Shown here in pieces: positions 1 through 12,567 of a stretch of 64,000 nt of DNA. The stretch lies in assembly GCF_030272615.1 (NCBI RefSeq), contig NC_081415.1, positions 367,458,667 through 367,522,666 of the forward strand. The letters are read 5' to 3'. The position numbers and the translations under genes are program-made. Each line of letters begins with the position of its first letter. The first letter of the stretch is position 1. The notes under the pieces were generated by a model that was not told the DNA's origin, made no database searches, and worked only from the letters and a program-made list of their open reading frames with translations. Origin of the DNA: Cryptomeria japonica (lineage: Eukaryota > Streptophyta > Pinopsida > Cupressales > Cupressaceae).

Positions 1-192
1 ATCTATTGGTTTTGTGTCACATAGCTGAACAATGTTGAGGTCTCGAAGATCAGTCAACCAAGGTGTGATGAGTGTACCATTTTCATGGCCACCACCATGG
101 GATCTTGATATAAGACCATCGAGAGTAGCATTATAGGGACTAGAAGGATCACAACATCCATTACTCACCCGATCAGAAGATGGGAGTTCATC
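1..192 (-). CDS. possible coding fragment running off the left edge
   Basis: On the minus strand one frame stays open for 64 codons, from just inside an upstream TAA (193-195) to the window edge. The translation is of mixed composition, with a His/Gly-rich stretch (SHGGGHENG) and a Trp-containing segment (PWLTDLRDL). This looks more like real protein than the AT-rich sequence that follows. I do not recognise the family. An exon of a host gene or part of another transposon are both possible. It lies outside the large Gypsy element, so it belongs to the oldest layer of this locus. The evidence is only frame openness and composition. Confidence 0.25.
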
Positions 193-679
193 TTAGGGGT
201 GTATGATATGTATCAATTTTTGTAGGCTTTTCATCATTTCTTAATATGGGCTCACATACATATGTATATTTATGTCTTGTTTAGCCCATGTATAGACATT
301 ATGATGATGCATCTTGACATTATTTTTTAAATATGTGTTAGATGAGATCTATATTGGTAGTGAATTTTCATGTTTTATGGTTTCTATATAATGATCTATG
401 GACATGTATGCATTCTATATGATTTTATATAGATGAATCTACATGGTCATTTTTGTATTTTTCCAATATGTTTTTGTGATGTCAATGCACATAAATGTTA
501 TAGATGATACTAATATGTAGTTATGACAACAAAATTTTGGTGTTATAACTAATTTTGTTTCTATATTATAATGGTGATTATATGTGATGTGCTTTGTATG
601 GGATATTTATAATGTGATTTTTGTATTGATTATGGTATGATAAGATTACTATGTAATAACTAATGTGACCTATATGATA
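193..679. other. AT-rich sequence without a gene
   Basis: This stretch is very rich in short TATATGAT/ATGTATG words and has no supported reading frame. It is the left flank of the Gypsy insertion. The same texture resumes after 41290, as expected if the two stretches were contiguous before the insertion. Confidence 0.6.
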
Positions 680-684
680 CTTAT
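680..684. repeat. target-site duplication CTTAT, left copy
   Basis: CTTAT directly precedes the LTR end TGTAATGTCA at 685. The identical CTTAT follows the other LTR at 41285-41289. Five base pairs is the usual duplication length for LTR retrotransposons. Confidence 0.85.
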
Positions 685-1927
685 TGTAATGTCACCAAAA
701 TGTAATGGTGGGTGAAAAATGTATGAATGGGAGATCAAGAGGAAAGATGCCCTTTCCCTCCAAGGAGAGATGAGAGTTTCACTACAAATTTCCCTTCAAA
801 CACTTTTCACACATTACATTAGAAGAGTGGGGGGAATACATTATATTCAACCTCCAAAGAAGAATATAGATTTATGAATGAAATGAGAATGATAAGCCAA
901 TCCCCTCTTCTACTTGGAATGGAAAGGAATTGATTGAATTATGTATAAAGGCTAAGTGCAAAAGTGACAAAGAACTAATTATAACTTGAGATCAAAGTGT
1001 GGGATGAAGCTGTGTACCTAGATCTAGCAGTAATATGTCGAGATGAAGCCACCTAGTAAATTTGAGGAAAAGTTGCCCAGACTGTGGCGGGAATGTACAT
1101 GGTCCTCTGAAAAATAAGCAAAACGAAAAGGGTTTTTTCACCTTTGCAAATGAAGTTCAAATCCAAAAGTATAGATGCACACCTACAACCTACGCAGAGT
1201 AAAGAGAGGAAAATGGGTTGGGATTAGGGGTTTGCCTTCAAGTCAAACCCCAGTTTTGGAATTAACCAAGTAATGAAAGAAAGTACTTGCAAGTAAATGT
1301 AAATGAAAGACTGAAATGTAAATCACCTCAAGGGAGGTTGTGATAGAAATGTTTGTATGAAGTTGAATGTTGGAATGAATCTCCTCTTCAATTGTTGAAT
1401 CCTTGACTTGAACACAACACCTAGCCCTAAAGGGAGACTTGAGAATGCTCAATGCTAGAAAATAATGCTTGAATACTCTTGAATGCTTGAATGCATGATC
1501 TCATGTATCTGTCCTATGCCAAAATGGAAGGGCAAATGCGACTTTAATACTTGTCAATTAGGGTTAATGAAACTAAATTTCATCATAGGCCGACAACAGG
1601 GAAGTTTTCCCACTCACTGCACAACCTTCTATGCAAACTCAGAAAAGGTTCTGCCCTAAAATAGGGTAGGGATAGGGGCGCCACACCCTTGTCTTGGGAG
1701 GATAGCTATGCCATGCCCCTATCCTAGGGGGAAAGGGGTGCCATGCCCCTGTCCTGCCCTTTTCTCAAGGTAGAGTGCAGACAGGGTGGTGTGGAGGGCA
1801 AGGGAGAAGCAATTTTTGGGGGTTGAGCAGTCTTTGGTCTCCGATCAGGCTAGGAGATTCAATTTTGCATGCATGAGGACCCTAATGCAGTTGAAAATTT
1901 CTAGGCTCACAATTTTATGACACTACA
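685..1927 (-). repeat. 3' LTR of the host Gypsy element
   Basis: This 1243 bp copy matches 40085-41284 along its whole length, including the CTCCAAGGAGAGATGAGAG stretch near its left end and the AATTTTATGACACTACA terminus. It is about 40 bp longer than its partner, mostly because of a GC-rich segment around 1680-1760 where a GCCATGCCCCT motif is repeated. It contains no supported gene; the short reading frames in it are incidental. Confidence 0.85.
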
Positions 1928-1944
1928 TTTAGCCCCCACTTTAG
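1928..1944 (-). other. polypurine tract of the host Gypsy element
   Basis: On the minus strand the bases just before the LTR read CTAAAGTGGGGGCTAAA. This purine-rich run abuts the LTR start TGTAGTG directly, the expected position for the primer of plus-strand DNA synthesis. It independently supports the minus-strand orientation. Confidence 0.7.
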
Positions 1945-2598
1945 TGAGAGTATGAGTGTACGCCAATACTGTCGGTAAAGTACAAGGAACCAAGATTGAA
2001 AGACTTTTACCACGTCAAGGAGGCAAGATACACCAAGCCCCTAGTGGACTTAGGATCTTATGACTTCAATTGACAAAGTAAAAGGGAAGATGAAGAAAGG
2101 GAAAACCATGACTACAAGTAGCAAAGTTCCCTTTTCTATGAGTCATGAAAGCAAAGATACCAAAGATTACAAAGTGAAACCAAGTATACTAAGTAACTCT
2201 GAGTATCAAGAAGGAAAATATGAGTGGAGTGTATGCCCCCAAGTTAAAGCGATCGTGCATGCCTTATCGGGAGTGATTGCCTTAAGGTAGGATATATCCA
2301 AGAGAGAGAGAGAAGAGAGGGAGCATCTAATTGCAAGGATTTAGCCCCCAATCAAGGAATAAACCCAAGGATAATGAACACAAAACAAGAGGTAGTTTCT
2401 CTTTCCTCGGGGGTCAATATGTTGTATGATAACTCATGTATATCATATATGTATGTGCATATAATAATCGTCATTCTCCAAAGAAAGGAAACTTCATTGG
2501 AAGAAAGGGAAGAGAGGATGTCTTTCGAGTCAACATGAAAGAGATCAAAAAAAAGATCTCAATTCTTTGCATCGTCCCCAAGTAGACATTAAGGGGAT
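1945..2598 (-). other. 3' untranslated internal part of the host Gypsy element
   Basis: This sequence lies between the polypurine tract and the nested composite element. It has GA-rich tracts on the plus strand (for example GAGAGAGAGAGAAGAGAGG near 2300) and no convincing frame in the sense (minus) orientation. The 76-codon plus-strand frame at 2060-2290 is antisense to the element and I do not regard it as a gene. Confidence 0.55.
2594..2598. repeat. target-site duplication GGGAT, left copy
   Basis: GGGAT directly precedes the first long LTR (TGTTGG at 2599). The same five bases follow the third LTR at 18446-18450, so the whole three-LTR array sits between a single pair of duplications. Confidence 0.88.
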
Positions 2599-5500
2599 TG
2601 TTGGAACCCTAAATTTTGGCAAAATTTAGGGTCTCCTAAATGAGATAATTTAGTGAACACCCCCAAAAATGCACCCATGAATCCTGATCCCGATGGGAAA
2701 TTTAACCTTGCAATTATTTTTACCACCCATAAATAAGAATGATCATCCATATTGAGCTTCCTAGAATCAAATTTTATGCCTTTATCAAGTAGCAAAATTT
2801 AGGTACACACTAGTCTAGTCACATAGCCATTCCATTAAGGCCACCTTTGGGAATTAATTCCCTTTTATCCGATGATCGTCATACAAAACCATCTTGGGAC
2901 AATATTGATGTCACATTAATAAATATTCCTGCAATATTTGTAAACATTGGAGCTCATTTTATATTTTTCCTAAGCTCCAACTTTTTTCGAGTTTGGATTG
3001 TCCTCAGAACAACATATTGTCAGAAACACTCTAGAGGCCAACTTTGATGGATCATATCTCACAGGTCAAGATAGATTTTATAGAACCATTTTTTGCTTCA
3101 AATTATTGGCTCAGATGTCTACATGCTTTCCAGCATGGGTGGTCTAAAGAAAAGTTTTGACGGGATTTTAAATTGTTTCTTGGCTGCCTTGAGCCAAAAA
3201 ACGCGTATGAAAAAAGTTTCAAATTTTGAGATCCTGAAAGTGACCCATCTATTATTTTGTTCTCAAGTGATTCTGGTTCCGATTTTATAGTCATACGAGA
3301 TCATATGGCATATTATTTTAATCTTCTCTTGAGCAAGCGATGTAGTCAGCAGGGTCAATTTAAAAAAGAGGTACTTGAAATTTGCGAGTTGCTCAAAAAT
3401 GGATGAGAAACCCATGTTTTATTTTAAATATCATAATGGCTTTCCAATTTTCATGGCTTGAGGATGCACGGTTTGACTATAGTAAAATTTCTCTGAAATG
3501 GCAAGAAGACAAATTAAAATATTTCAAAAAATTTCTATAGTTTCTGATATCAAATTATGGAATAATTAAATATTTAAATCATTCGAGAGGCAAAAAGATG
3601 AAAGGAGGTAGTTTGGTCAGGTATTAAAGCGGAGATGCAATGGTCAATATTTGAGTGAGATGAATTCACAGACACAACACAATAATTGTTTGCACCACTC
3701 TTGAAGGTATCATCACATACAATAGTCCATTTACACAAAATGAGTTTGTTAAATTTTTAAAAATAAAAACTTTCTAGAAAATGCAGTTGGTCGATATTAA
3801 GCCAAGTTTGCAACCTTCAGCCAACATGGTAGCCTTGGAATCGAGCATGGACAAACAAAGATATAAAGCGAGCATCGTATGAATGTATCAAAATGGCATG
3901 TGAAACAAACAAGCTGTACTAGTAGACATAGCACGAGATTTTCGCCTTGAGGAAATATGGTATCATGGAATGCAAGGTTGAGCTATTTAAAGGTTTTAAA
4001 ATTTTTACAAGCAAATACAATTCACAGGCATCGAACTGGATTATATGACTTCCCAGCAGGGAGTTTCAAACAATGACTGAAGAAATTCAAAACAAATGCA
4101 ACTACAAAGATGGGTAAAATTGTTGAAAAAGCAATAGAGCTTATTTAATAGTCCTCAAATTTTGATGAAACTACGATATCTAGAAATTTGAAAAGTGTTT
4201 TATCGAAAGGAAGAGTTTCATAGATAAACCCTATGAATTAAAACATAGAGGAATGGGGCAAAGATGAAGTGATAGGAACAGATAGAAGTGTAAAAGTCAA
4301 TCACATAAATTTTGCCGGCATCCTCCATGTCTCTAGCAGAGGTATTTTGTTGATTATTGACGTTACAAATTCCATGGTGGATAAATACAAAATGGTGGAT
4401 AAATGCAAAATGGAGGCACCACAAAGGAACAATGTTCGTGACACTAAAGTAAAAATAATTATGAGTAAATTATTTTGTTGGTGAGGGATATATTTCACTG
4501 AAATACCAATGGCAAGAATTCATAAAAGGGTGAGGAAATAATTTTTACTTAAGTGTGAATGATATTATATGGTAAGTGTAGAAATTTCATAAAATTGAGA
4601 TAGAGTGGGGTAATAACTTAATTGGTGAAAAACTCAAGAAAATAAACTATTTGGCAGAGGATATTGATTAAACATATATATTACCAAGAGTGATATGTAT
4701 TCTGGGATTAATTTATCAAGGTAAAACATTTGATATGAATCTAAAAATATCGAGTAAAATATTGTTACCTAGTGTAAAGTGTTTTCCATAGATAAGGAAT
4801 ACGAAAGAAGAATTATGTTCTCCTGGGTAAAGATGTCTTCTGGAATGTTTGGGAGAATTAACCTCCAAATTGGTGAGATGATTCAATGAGATTATGAAGG
4901 CCAACATCAAGTAAAAGCATTATTTTTAAGGAATCAAAAATGTGGTGAGTGAAATAAGTTCATAATTAAAAGTGAAAGAATATGAAGGAAATATTTTACC
5001 AAAGGGTCTTGTTTCACTTATAAGAGTAAAATGCAAAGTTAGAGGGGATTTTATTCTTACTTGTACTATTCCACAAAAGGAATGGATGGTAGAAAGTTTT
5101 ATTCATAGGTGAGGAATTTTTACATAAATGCCATATGAGTAAATATAAGAATACAAATGTGAAGATGTTGGCCGAAGAGGAGTGATAGTCATTACCAAAG
5201 ATTAATATATTATAAAATACTTTACTCATAAAGTATTATTCAAAAAAAATAAAATCAAAATTAAAGAGTGATTAAAGAAGTATCCAAATCTTGGAGCCAA
5301 TTTTTGTAAAAAATATGAGCATGAAGATTGTCAGCGCATGAAGAGTGTTATTATTTTGAAGTCTGAAAATTAAAGTGATTAAAAATAAATATTTTAATCA
5401 TAGTTAATTAAATGTAAAGTTGCATTGAACAAAGTGAAGGGTCATAACCCTAAAAAATGTAATGTATATGTGTGAAATCAAGACCGAAGAGATTCGAGGG

Positions 5501-6367
5501 TTTTTTTAACAAAAGAAATAGAATATAAACTCTGGCATACTATTGTACCATTTTGAAGTTTTTAATAGAATCAGTCATTTTTTTCTGCATGTGCTGTGGA
5601 GTATCTCATTTTCTGTAGGCAGTTGTTTGTGATATTATCTAAAGGAGATAAGGTTATTCGTATTCTTACAGCGAAGTTTATGCTCCTATATTATAAATTT
5701 GGATTAAAAAGATCTACTCGTGGATTGTAATTGTTCCTTGTAGTTCTTCCTTGAATGGTCCCTTAAGGTTAGGGTTAAATTCATTCGGGCGGTTTATGAT
5801 ATAAACATTTAGTAGACGATATAAGAAACAATAACTGATAGATTTACCAAAGGGTGTAGGTTTAAAAACTATCTCACAAATCATACATTAAGTCCTAGAG
5901 AAATATAAGACTCTGTAGCCCAAATAACAAGAAAGACACTAGTCATTCACAAATCACAACCTTTACCATATTAATTACCTTTGCATTAAAACTATAGGAT
6001 AAGTGAGTAGGATTCATAGAAACAATTAGCAATAGTATACATACATATAAATTTCAAGTACAAAGATCGAATAGCTTCCACAACAACAATATTGAACTTA
6101 TCTAAAAGTCACCTATCTTAGGAACCTATGCCAATATGAGAGAGAGAAAAAATTAGATCAAGATACTCAATCTGCTATAAAAAGCATTAGTCATCAAAAG
6201 CCACTAGTGAATAGGTATACCGACCTAGGTCTTGCAGAGCCTAAAGTGAGGGAGTTAGTAGCCAAATAGGTTCACTCTATAAGTTGGCCAAATCAAATTG
6301 GAGGGTTTGATCATAGGAGTTGGCATTTCCTTAGAACCTATCCAATCTATTGATTTGAGATCAAACA
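2599..6367 (+). repeat. long LTR, copy 1
   Basis: This LTR is 3769 bp, from TGTTGGAACCC to GATCAAACA. It is non-coding. It differs from copies 2 and 3 by a short tandem duplication at about 4376-4412, where GGTGGATAAA(T)GCAAAATGG occurs twice. A TATAAATTT stretch at 5692-5700, about 670 bp before the LTR end, is a possible TATA box, but nothing else supports a promoter there. All short frames in it are incidental. Confidence 0.85.
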
Positions 6368-6370
6368 AAT

Positions 6371-6388
6371 TGGTGACTCTGCTAGGGA
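6371..6388 (+). other. primer-binding site, copy 1
   Basis: TGGTGACTCTGCTAGGGA begins three bases after the end of LTR 1. From memory it resembles the tRNA-Arg-type PBS of Ogre/Tat-like plant Gypsy elements. The second copy carries changed bases. Confidence 0.65.
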
Positions 6389-6528
6389 GAACAAACATAA
6401 AAATGACTCTGCTGTGGGAAAGAAACTCAAAAGAAACAAAAAGAAATTTTGTCCTCTATGAAGGAGGTGGTGACTCTATGTATAATTAATGAAGAAAATA
6501 TCAATGGTTGATAAAATATCAATCCAAA

Positions 6529-7500
6529 ATGTATCAATATCCATATTTTTATGAAGCCCCGTGTTCAGGGATACAACATACATATACAAAATGACAACTT
6601 TATGAAGCATACAAGCAGTTGGATTTCAGTAGCATCCCAAGGTATCCATATCTATTCCCCTATGAGATTAAAAATCGTATGCCAAGGTTTCATGGAGTGG
6701 AGGGTGAATCACCAATTGAGCATTTGAAAGATTATTACTCGTTTATTGAAAAATTTCAGATTTGTGCGGAGGAATTGATCATGAAACTATTGGTGATGAC
6801 ACTGGAAGATGTTGCGGAACAGATTTTTAGGTTGTTCTCCCCATAAAGCATCTCATCGTGGGAGGAACTTGAATGGTGGTTTGTAGAGGACTTCTATGGC
6901 ATCATTAAAAAAAATGTATCCATCATTAATCCATTAGTCTATCCTCCACAATGTTTTACATTCCATAATCAGATTCAAATAGATCATTATATTGACCCTT
7001 TCGCAGGTATTAATGCATTCTTCAGCATAAGGAGAAAGGAAGGAGAATCTATGAAAGGATTAATTGGTAGAATGATGACAACTTATTTGCAAATACCTGA
7101 TGATATAAGGCCTAATATATCTATGCTCACAGAATTACTCATGAGGGAATGCGGACTTGATAATTTGGAATTAGCATGTTCGGTTGCTATGGAGATGAAC
7201 ATGACACTACATGATATACATGAGAAGAATAACATCAACATAAGAGATGCAAATGAAGACGAATATATAGGAGAATCAGTTATCCATTTGGAAGGCCCAT
7301 TTGATGAAGAAGCAATTGATGATGTTTGTGAGTACGATTCAGAACCTGAAGAAATTACTGTTGATAGTGATGATGAGGAATGGTCTCCATGTGAAGAAGC
7401 ATACTTGTTTGACAATGAACAAATGGTTGATTCATCCGCACATGAGAACTGTGATTATTTAATTGGTGAAGAAGATGAATATTCACTCAGTAGTGAATAA
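6529..7500 (+). pseudogene. gag: gag-like protein, copy 1, with two premature stops
   Basis: This frame is the homologue of 12568-13521, broken by TGA at 6592-6594 and TAA at 6844-6846, where copy 2 has sense codons. The preserved central part matches the retrotransposon gag pattern: a conserved Trp-containing stretch (SSWEELEWWFVEDF at about 6850-6891), then FFSIRRKEGES and a helical segment. The C-terminal third is very acidic (EPEEITVDSDDEEW). Gag would form the particle that packages element RNA. No zinc knuckle, protease or polymerase follows. This copy extends to EYSLSSE at 7479-7497, where copy 2 has a stop inside the same motif. The frame ends at TAA 7498-7500. Confidence 0.7.
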
Positions 7501-8669
7501 ATTTCAGATTTGTTGGATATAGAGTATCATAAATATAAGAGAGATTCAAAACCTCTATCTCCTGCACAGATACAATTTGATACTAGAGATATGCATCATA
7601 GAAATTCACGGAAGATAAAGAAGGTTGTATCTAATAAAAATGTGCATTGTGAGCAACACATAGAAGAAAATACATTTGAAAATGGACTCAAATTTTTTTC
7701 AAATCCATTATATGGTGAAGTCTCAGAGGAACCTCAATTATTTTGCTAGGGCATATACACATCTGGAGTTTTGAATTTTCCAATCCAATGTTTGAAGAGG
7801 AAAAAGTAAGTTTAGATGGAATGAGCGGTATAGTGATGGATGTTGGTTCAGTGGGAAAATATGAGGTGTATAGTTCTGTGGAGGAATGTGAAACAATATC
7901 TAAAAAAAATAAAATTACTTCTTGAGTTACAATGTTGACATTGCTAAGGATGAAATAAAAGTTGAACAACTATTTTTTTTGATTAAAGTGGAGAACCCCT
8001 ATAATATAGGGATGAACAATAGGGCATTTGCGGACATGAAGATACTTCAAAAGGAAAATAGTAAAAAATATAAGTTTTTAACTTTTATGAGGAAATACCT
8101 GAAGAAGAGTAATAATATTTTGAACCCTAATGTTGATATCTTGCCTAAACCTAAGCATGAAGTAGAAGGCAAAAATAAATGTCAAGTGGGTAATGTGCAA
8201 CATGCTCGAAAAAGAGGAATGAGATATAAGATATATGTAAACCAGGGACAATTTCAAAGTGTGCATATAATAATTTATGAAATTCCAAAGTCCCCAAAAG
8301 TAAGGGGAAAAGGAGAAAGTAATTAATCGAGTAATTACTCAAAAGACCATTATCCATGTTATAGGACAAATTATAATAATAGAAGTCATTATAACATATA
8401 TGAAAAACATGAAAAGATGACAATTGATGTGCCTGATGATGAAATCAGACTAGTCAATGATATGTGCCAAATTGGAATGTTGTTGGAAAATGAGAACCAG
8501 GTGTTTGATCTAGGAAAAATGGGTGTTCATGTTTTTGGGACCTAGGGGTCACCAGATGCAGTTTTAAAATAATCTAAAAAAGGGAGGTGATTGGTAATGG
8601 TCTACTCTACCAGAGAAAATTGGATTCTTGCTATGCCCATAGGGGGCATACATCCCCAGATAGAGCCAC
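7501..8669 (+). other. 3' internal region, copy 1, with degraded reading frames
   Basis: After the gag stop the same frame reopens at 7510-7749 (LLDIEYHKYKRDSKPLSPAQ onward). A further frame at 7922-8326 is rich in Lys, Asn and Ile. Copy 2 has related but differently broken frames, so this was probably once a longer protein downstream of gag. I do not recognise a domain. The last 80 bp hold a GGGAGGTGATTGG tract (8581-8593), but the bases touching LTR 2 (ATAGAGCCAC) are not purine-rich. Confidence 0.5.
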
Positions 8670-11600
8670 TGTTGGAACCCTAAATTTTGGCAAAATTTAG
8701 GGTCTCCTAAATGAGACAATTTAGTGAACACCCCCAAAAATGCACCTATGAATCCTAATCCCGATGGGAAATTTGACCTTGCAATTATGTTTACTACCCA
8801 TAAATAAGCATGATCATCCATATTGAGCTTCCCAGAATTAAATTTGATGCCTCTATCAAGTAGCAAAATTTAGGTACACACTAGTCTAGTCACATAGCCA
8901 TTCCAAGGCCACCTTTGGGAATTAATTCCTTTTTATCTGATGATCGTCATACAAAACCATCTTGGGACAGCATTGATGTCACATTCATAAATATTCCTAC
9001 AATATTTTGTAAACATTGGAGCTTGTTTTATATTTTTCCTAAGCTCCAACTTTTTCGAGTTTGCATTGTCCTCAGAACAACATATTGTCAGAAACACTCT
9101 AGAGGCCAACTTTGATGGATAATATCTCACAAGTCAAGATGGATTTTATAGAACCATTTTTGCTTCAAATTATTGGCTCAGATGTCTACATGCTTTCCAG
9201 CATGGGTGGTCTAAAGAAAATTTTTGATAGGATTTTAAATTGTTTCATGACTGCCTTGAGCCAAAAAACGCGTCTGAAAAAAGTTTCAAATTTTGAGATC
9301 CTGAAAGTGACCCACCTATTATTTTGGTCTCAAGTGATTCGGGTTCCGATTTCATAGTCATACGAGATCATATGGCATATTATTTTAATCTTCTCTCAAG
9401 CGAGCGATGTAGCTGGTAGGGTCAATTTATAAAAGAGGTACTTGAAATTTGCGAGCTGCTAAAAAATGGATGAGAAACCCATGTTTTATTTTAAATATCA
9501 TAATGGCTTGCCAATTTTCATGGATTGAAGATGCACGGTTTGACTACAGTAAAATTTATCTGAAATGGTAACAAGACAAATTAAATTATTTCAATATTTT
9601 TTCTATAGTTTCTGATATCAAATTATGAAATAATTAAATCATCCGAGAGGCAAAGAGTTGAAAGGAGGTAGTTTGGTCAGGTATTAAAGCGGAGATGGAA
9701 TGGTGGAAATGTGAGCAAGATGAAATCACAGGCAAAGCATAGTAATTGTTTGCACCATCTTCCTCAAGGTATCATCACATAAAGTGGTCCATTTACACAA
9801 AATGAGTTTATTAAATTTTTATAAAGAAAAACTTTCTAGAAAATGCAGTTGGCCGATATTAAGCCAAGTTTGCAGCCTTCAGCTAGCATGGTAGCCTTGG
9901 AATCAAGAATGGACAAATAAAGATATAAAGCGAGCAACATATAAATGTATCAAAATGGCATGTGAAACAAACAACCTGTATTAGCAGACATAGCATGGAA
10001 TTTTTGCCTCGAGGAGATACGATATCATGGAATGCAAGGTTGATCTATTTAAAGGTTTTAAAATTTTACAAGCAAATACAATTCACAGGCATCGAACCAG
10101 ATTATATGACTTCCCAGTGGGGAGTTTCAAACAATGACTAAAGAAATTCAAAACAAATGCAACTACAAAGATGGGTAAAATTGTTGAAAAAGCAATAGAG
10201 CTTATTTAATAGTCCTCAGATTTCGATGAAACTATGATATCTATAAATTTGAAAAGTGTTTCATCGAAAGGAAGAGTTTCATCGACAAACCCTATGAATT
10301 AAAACATAGAGGAGTGGGGCAAAGATGAAGCGATAGGAACAGGGAGAAGTGTAAAATTTAATCACATAAATTTTGCCAGCATCCTCCTTGTCTGCGATAG
10401 AGGTATTTTGTTGATTATTGACATTGCAAATTCCATGGTGGATAAATGCAAAATGGAGGCACCACAAAGGAATAATGTTCATGACACTAAAGTAAAAATA
10501 ATGATGAGTAAATCATTTTGTTGGTGAGGGATATATTTCACTAAAATACCAATGGCAGGAAATCATAAAAGGGTGAGGAAATAATTTTTACTTAAGGGTG
10601 AATGATATTATATGGTAAGCATAGAAATTTCATAAAATTGAGATATAGTGGGGTAATAACTTAATTTGTGAAAACCTCAAGAAAATAAACTATTTGGCAG
10701 AGGATATTGATTAAACATATATATTACTAAGAGTGTTATGTATACTGGGATTAATTTATCAAGGTAAAACATTTGATATGAATCTAAAAATATCGAGTAA
10801 AATATTGTTACCCAATGTAAAGTGTTTTCCATAGATAAGGAGTACGGAAGAAGAATTATGTTCTCCTGGGTAACGATGTCTTCTAGAATGTTTGGGAGAA
10901 TTAGCCTCCAAATTGGTGAGATGATTCAATGAGATTATGAAGGCCAACATCAAGTAAAAGCATTATTTTTGAGGAATCAAAAATGTGGCGAGTGAAATAA
11001 GTTCATAATTACAAGTGAAAGAATATGAGGAAAATATTTTACCAAAGGGTTTTGTTTCAGTTATAAGAGTAAAATGCAATGTTAGAGGGGATTTTATTCT
11101 TACTCGTACTATTCCACAAAAGGAATGGATGGTAGAAAGTTTTATTCATAGGTGAGGAATTTTTACATAAATACCATATGAGTAAATATAAGAATACAAA
11201 TGTGAAGATGTTGGCCGAAGAGGAGTGATAGTCATTACCAAAGATTAATATATTATAAAATACTACAGTCATAAAGTATTATTCACAAAAAAAAATAAAA
11301 AATTAAAGAGTGATTAAAGAAGTATCCAGATCTTGGAGCCAATTTCCGTAAAAAATACAAGCACGAAGATTGTCAGCGCATGAAGAGTGTTATTATTTTG
11401 AAGTTTGAAGATTAAAGTGATTAAAATTAAATATTTTAATCATAGTTAATTAAATGTAAAGTTGCACTGAACAAAGGGAAGGGTCATAACCCTAAAAATT
11501 GTAATGTATATGTGTGAAATCAAGACCGAAGAGATTGGGGGATTTTTTAACAAAAGAAATAGAATATAAACTCCGGCATACTATTGTACCATTTTGAAGT

Positions 11601-12408
11601 TTTTAATAGAATCAGTCATTTTTTTTTGCATATGTGCTATGGATTATCTCATTTTCTTTAGGCAGTTGTATGGGCTATTATCTAAACGAGATAAGGTTAT
11701 TTGTATTCTTAAAGTGAAGTCTATGCTCCTATGTTATAAATTTGGATTAAAATGATATACTCGTGGATTGTAATTGTTCCTTGTAGTTCTTCCTTGAATG
11801 GTCCCTTAAGGTTAGGGTTAAATTCATTCAGGCAGTTTATGATATAAACATTTAGCAGACCTCATACAAAACAATAACCGATAGATTTACCAAAGGGGGT
11901 AGGTTTAAAAACTATCTCACAAATCATACATTAAGTCCTATAGAAATATAACTCTGTAGCCAAAATAACAGGAAAGACATTGGTCATTCACAAATCACAA
12001 CGTTTACCATATTAATTATCTTTGCATTAAAACTATAGGATAAGTGAGTAGGATTCATAGAAACAATTAGCAATAGTATACATACATATAAATTTCAAGT
12101 ACAAAGATCTAATAGCTTCCACAACAACAATATTGAACTTATCTAAAAGTCAACTATCTTAGGAACCTATGCCAATCTGAGACAGGTAAAAATTTAGATC
12201 AAGATACTCAATCTGCTATAAAAAGAATTAGTCATCGAAAGCCACTAGTGAATAGGTATACCCGCCTAGGTCTTGCAGAGCCTAAAGTGAGGGAGTTAGT
12301 AACCAAATAGGTTCACTCTATAAGCTGGCCAAATCAAATTGAAGGGTTTGATCATAGGAGATGGCATTTCCTTAGAACCTATCCAATCTATTGATTTGAG
12401 ATCCGACA
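8670..12408 (+). repeat. long LTR, copy 2 (shared middle LTR)
   Basis: This LTR is 3739 bp, from TGTTGGAACCC to GAGATCCGACA, and serves both units of the composite. It lacks the TTAA found in copies 1 and 3 before GGCCACCTTTGG. It is non-coding throughout. Confidence 0.85.
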
Positions 12409-12411
12409 GAT

Positions 12412-12429
12412 CGGCGATTCTGTTGGGGA
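12412..12429 (+). other. primer-binding site, copy 2
   Basis: CGGCGATTCTGTTGGGGA begins three bases after the end of LTR 2. It matches the PBS after LTR 1 except for a few transitions. Confidence 0.6.
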
Positions 12430-12567
12430 GAACAAACATAAAAAGGAGTCTGCTGTGGGAAAGAAACAAAGGAAACAAAAAGAAATTTTGACCTCTATGA
12501 AGGAGGTGGCGACTCTGTGGATTATTAATGAAGAAAATATCAGTGGTTGATACAATATCAATTCAAA

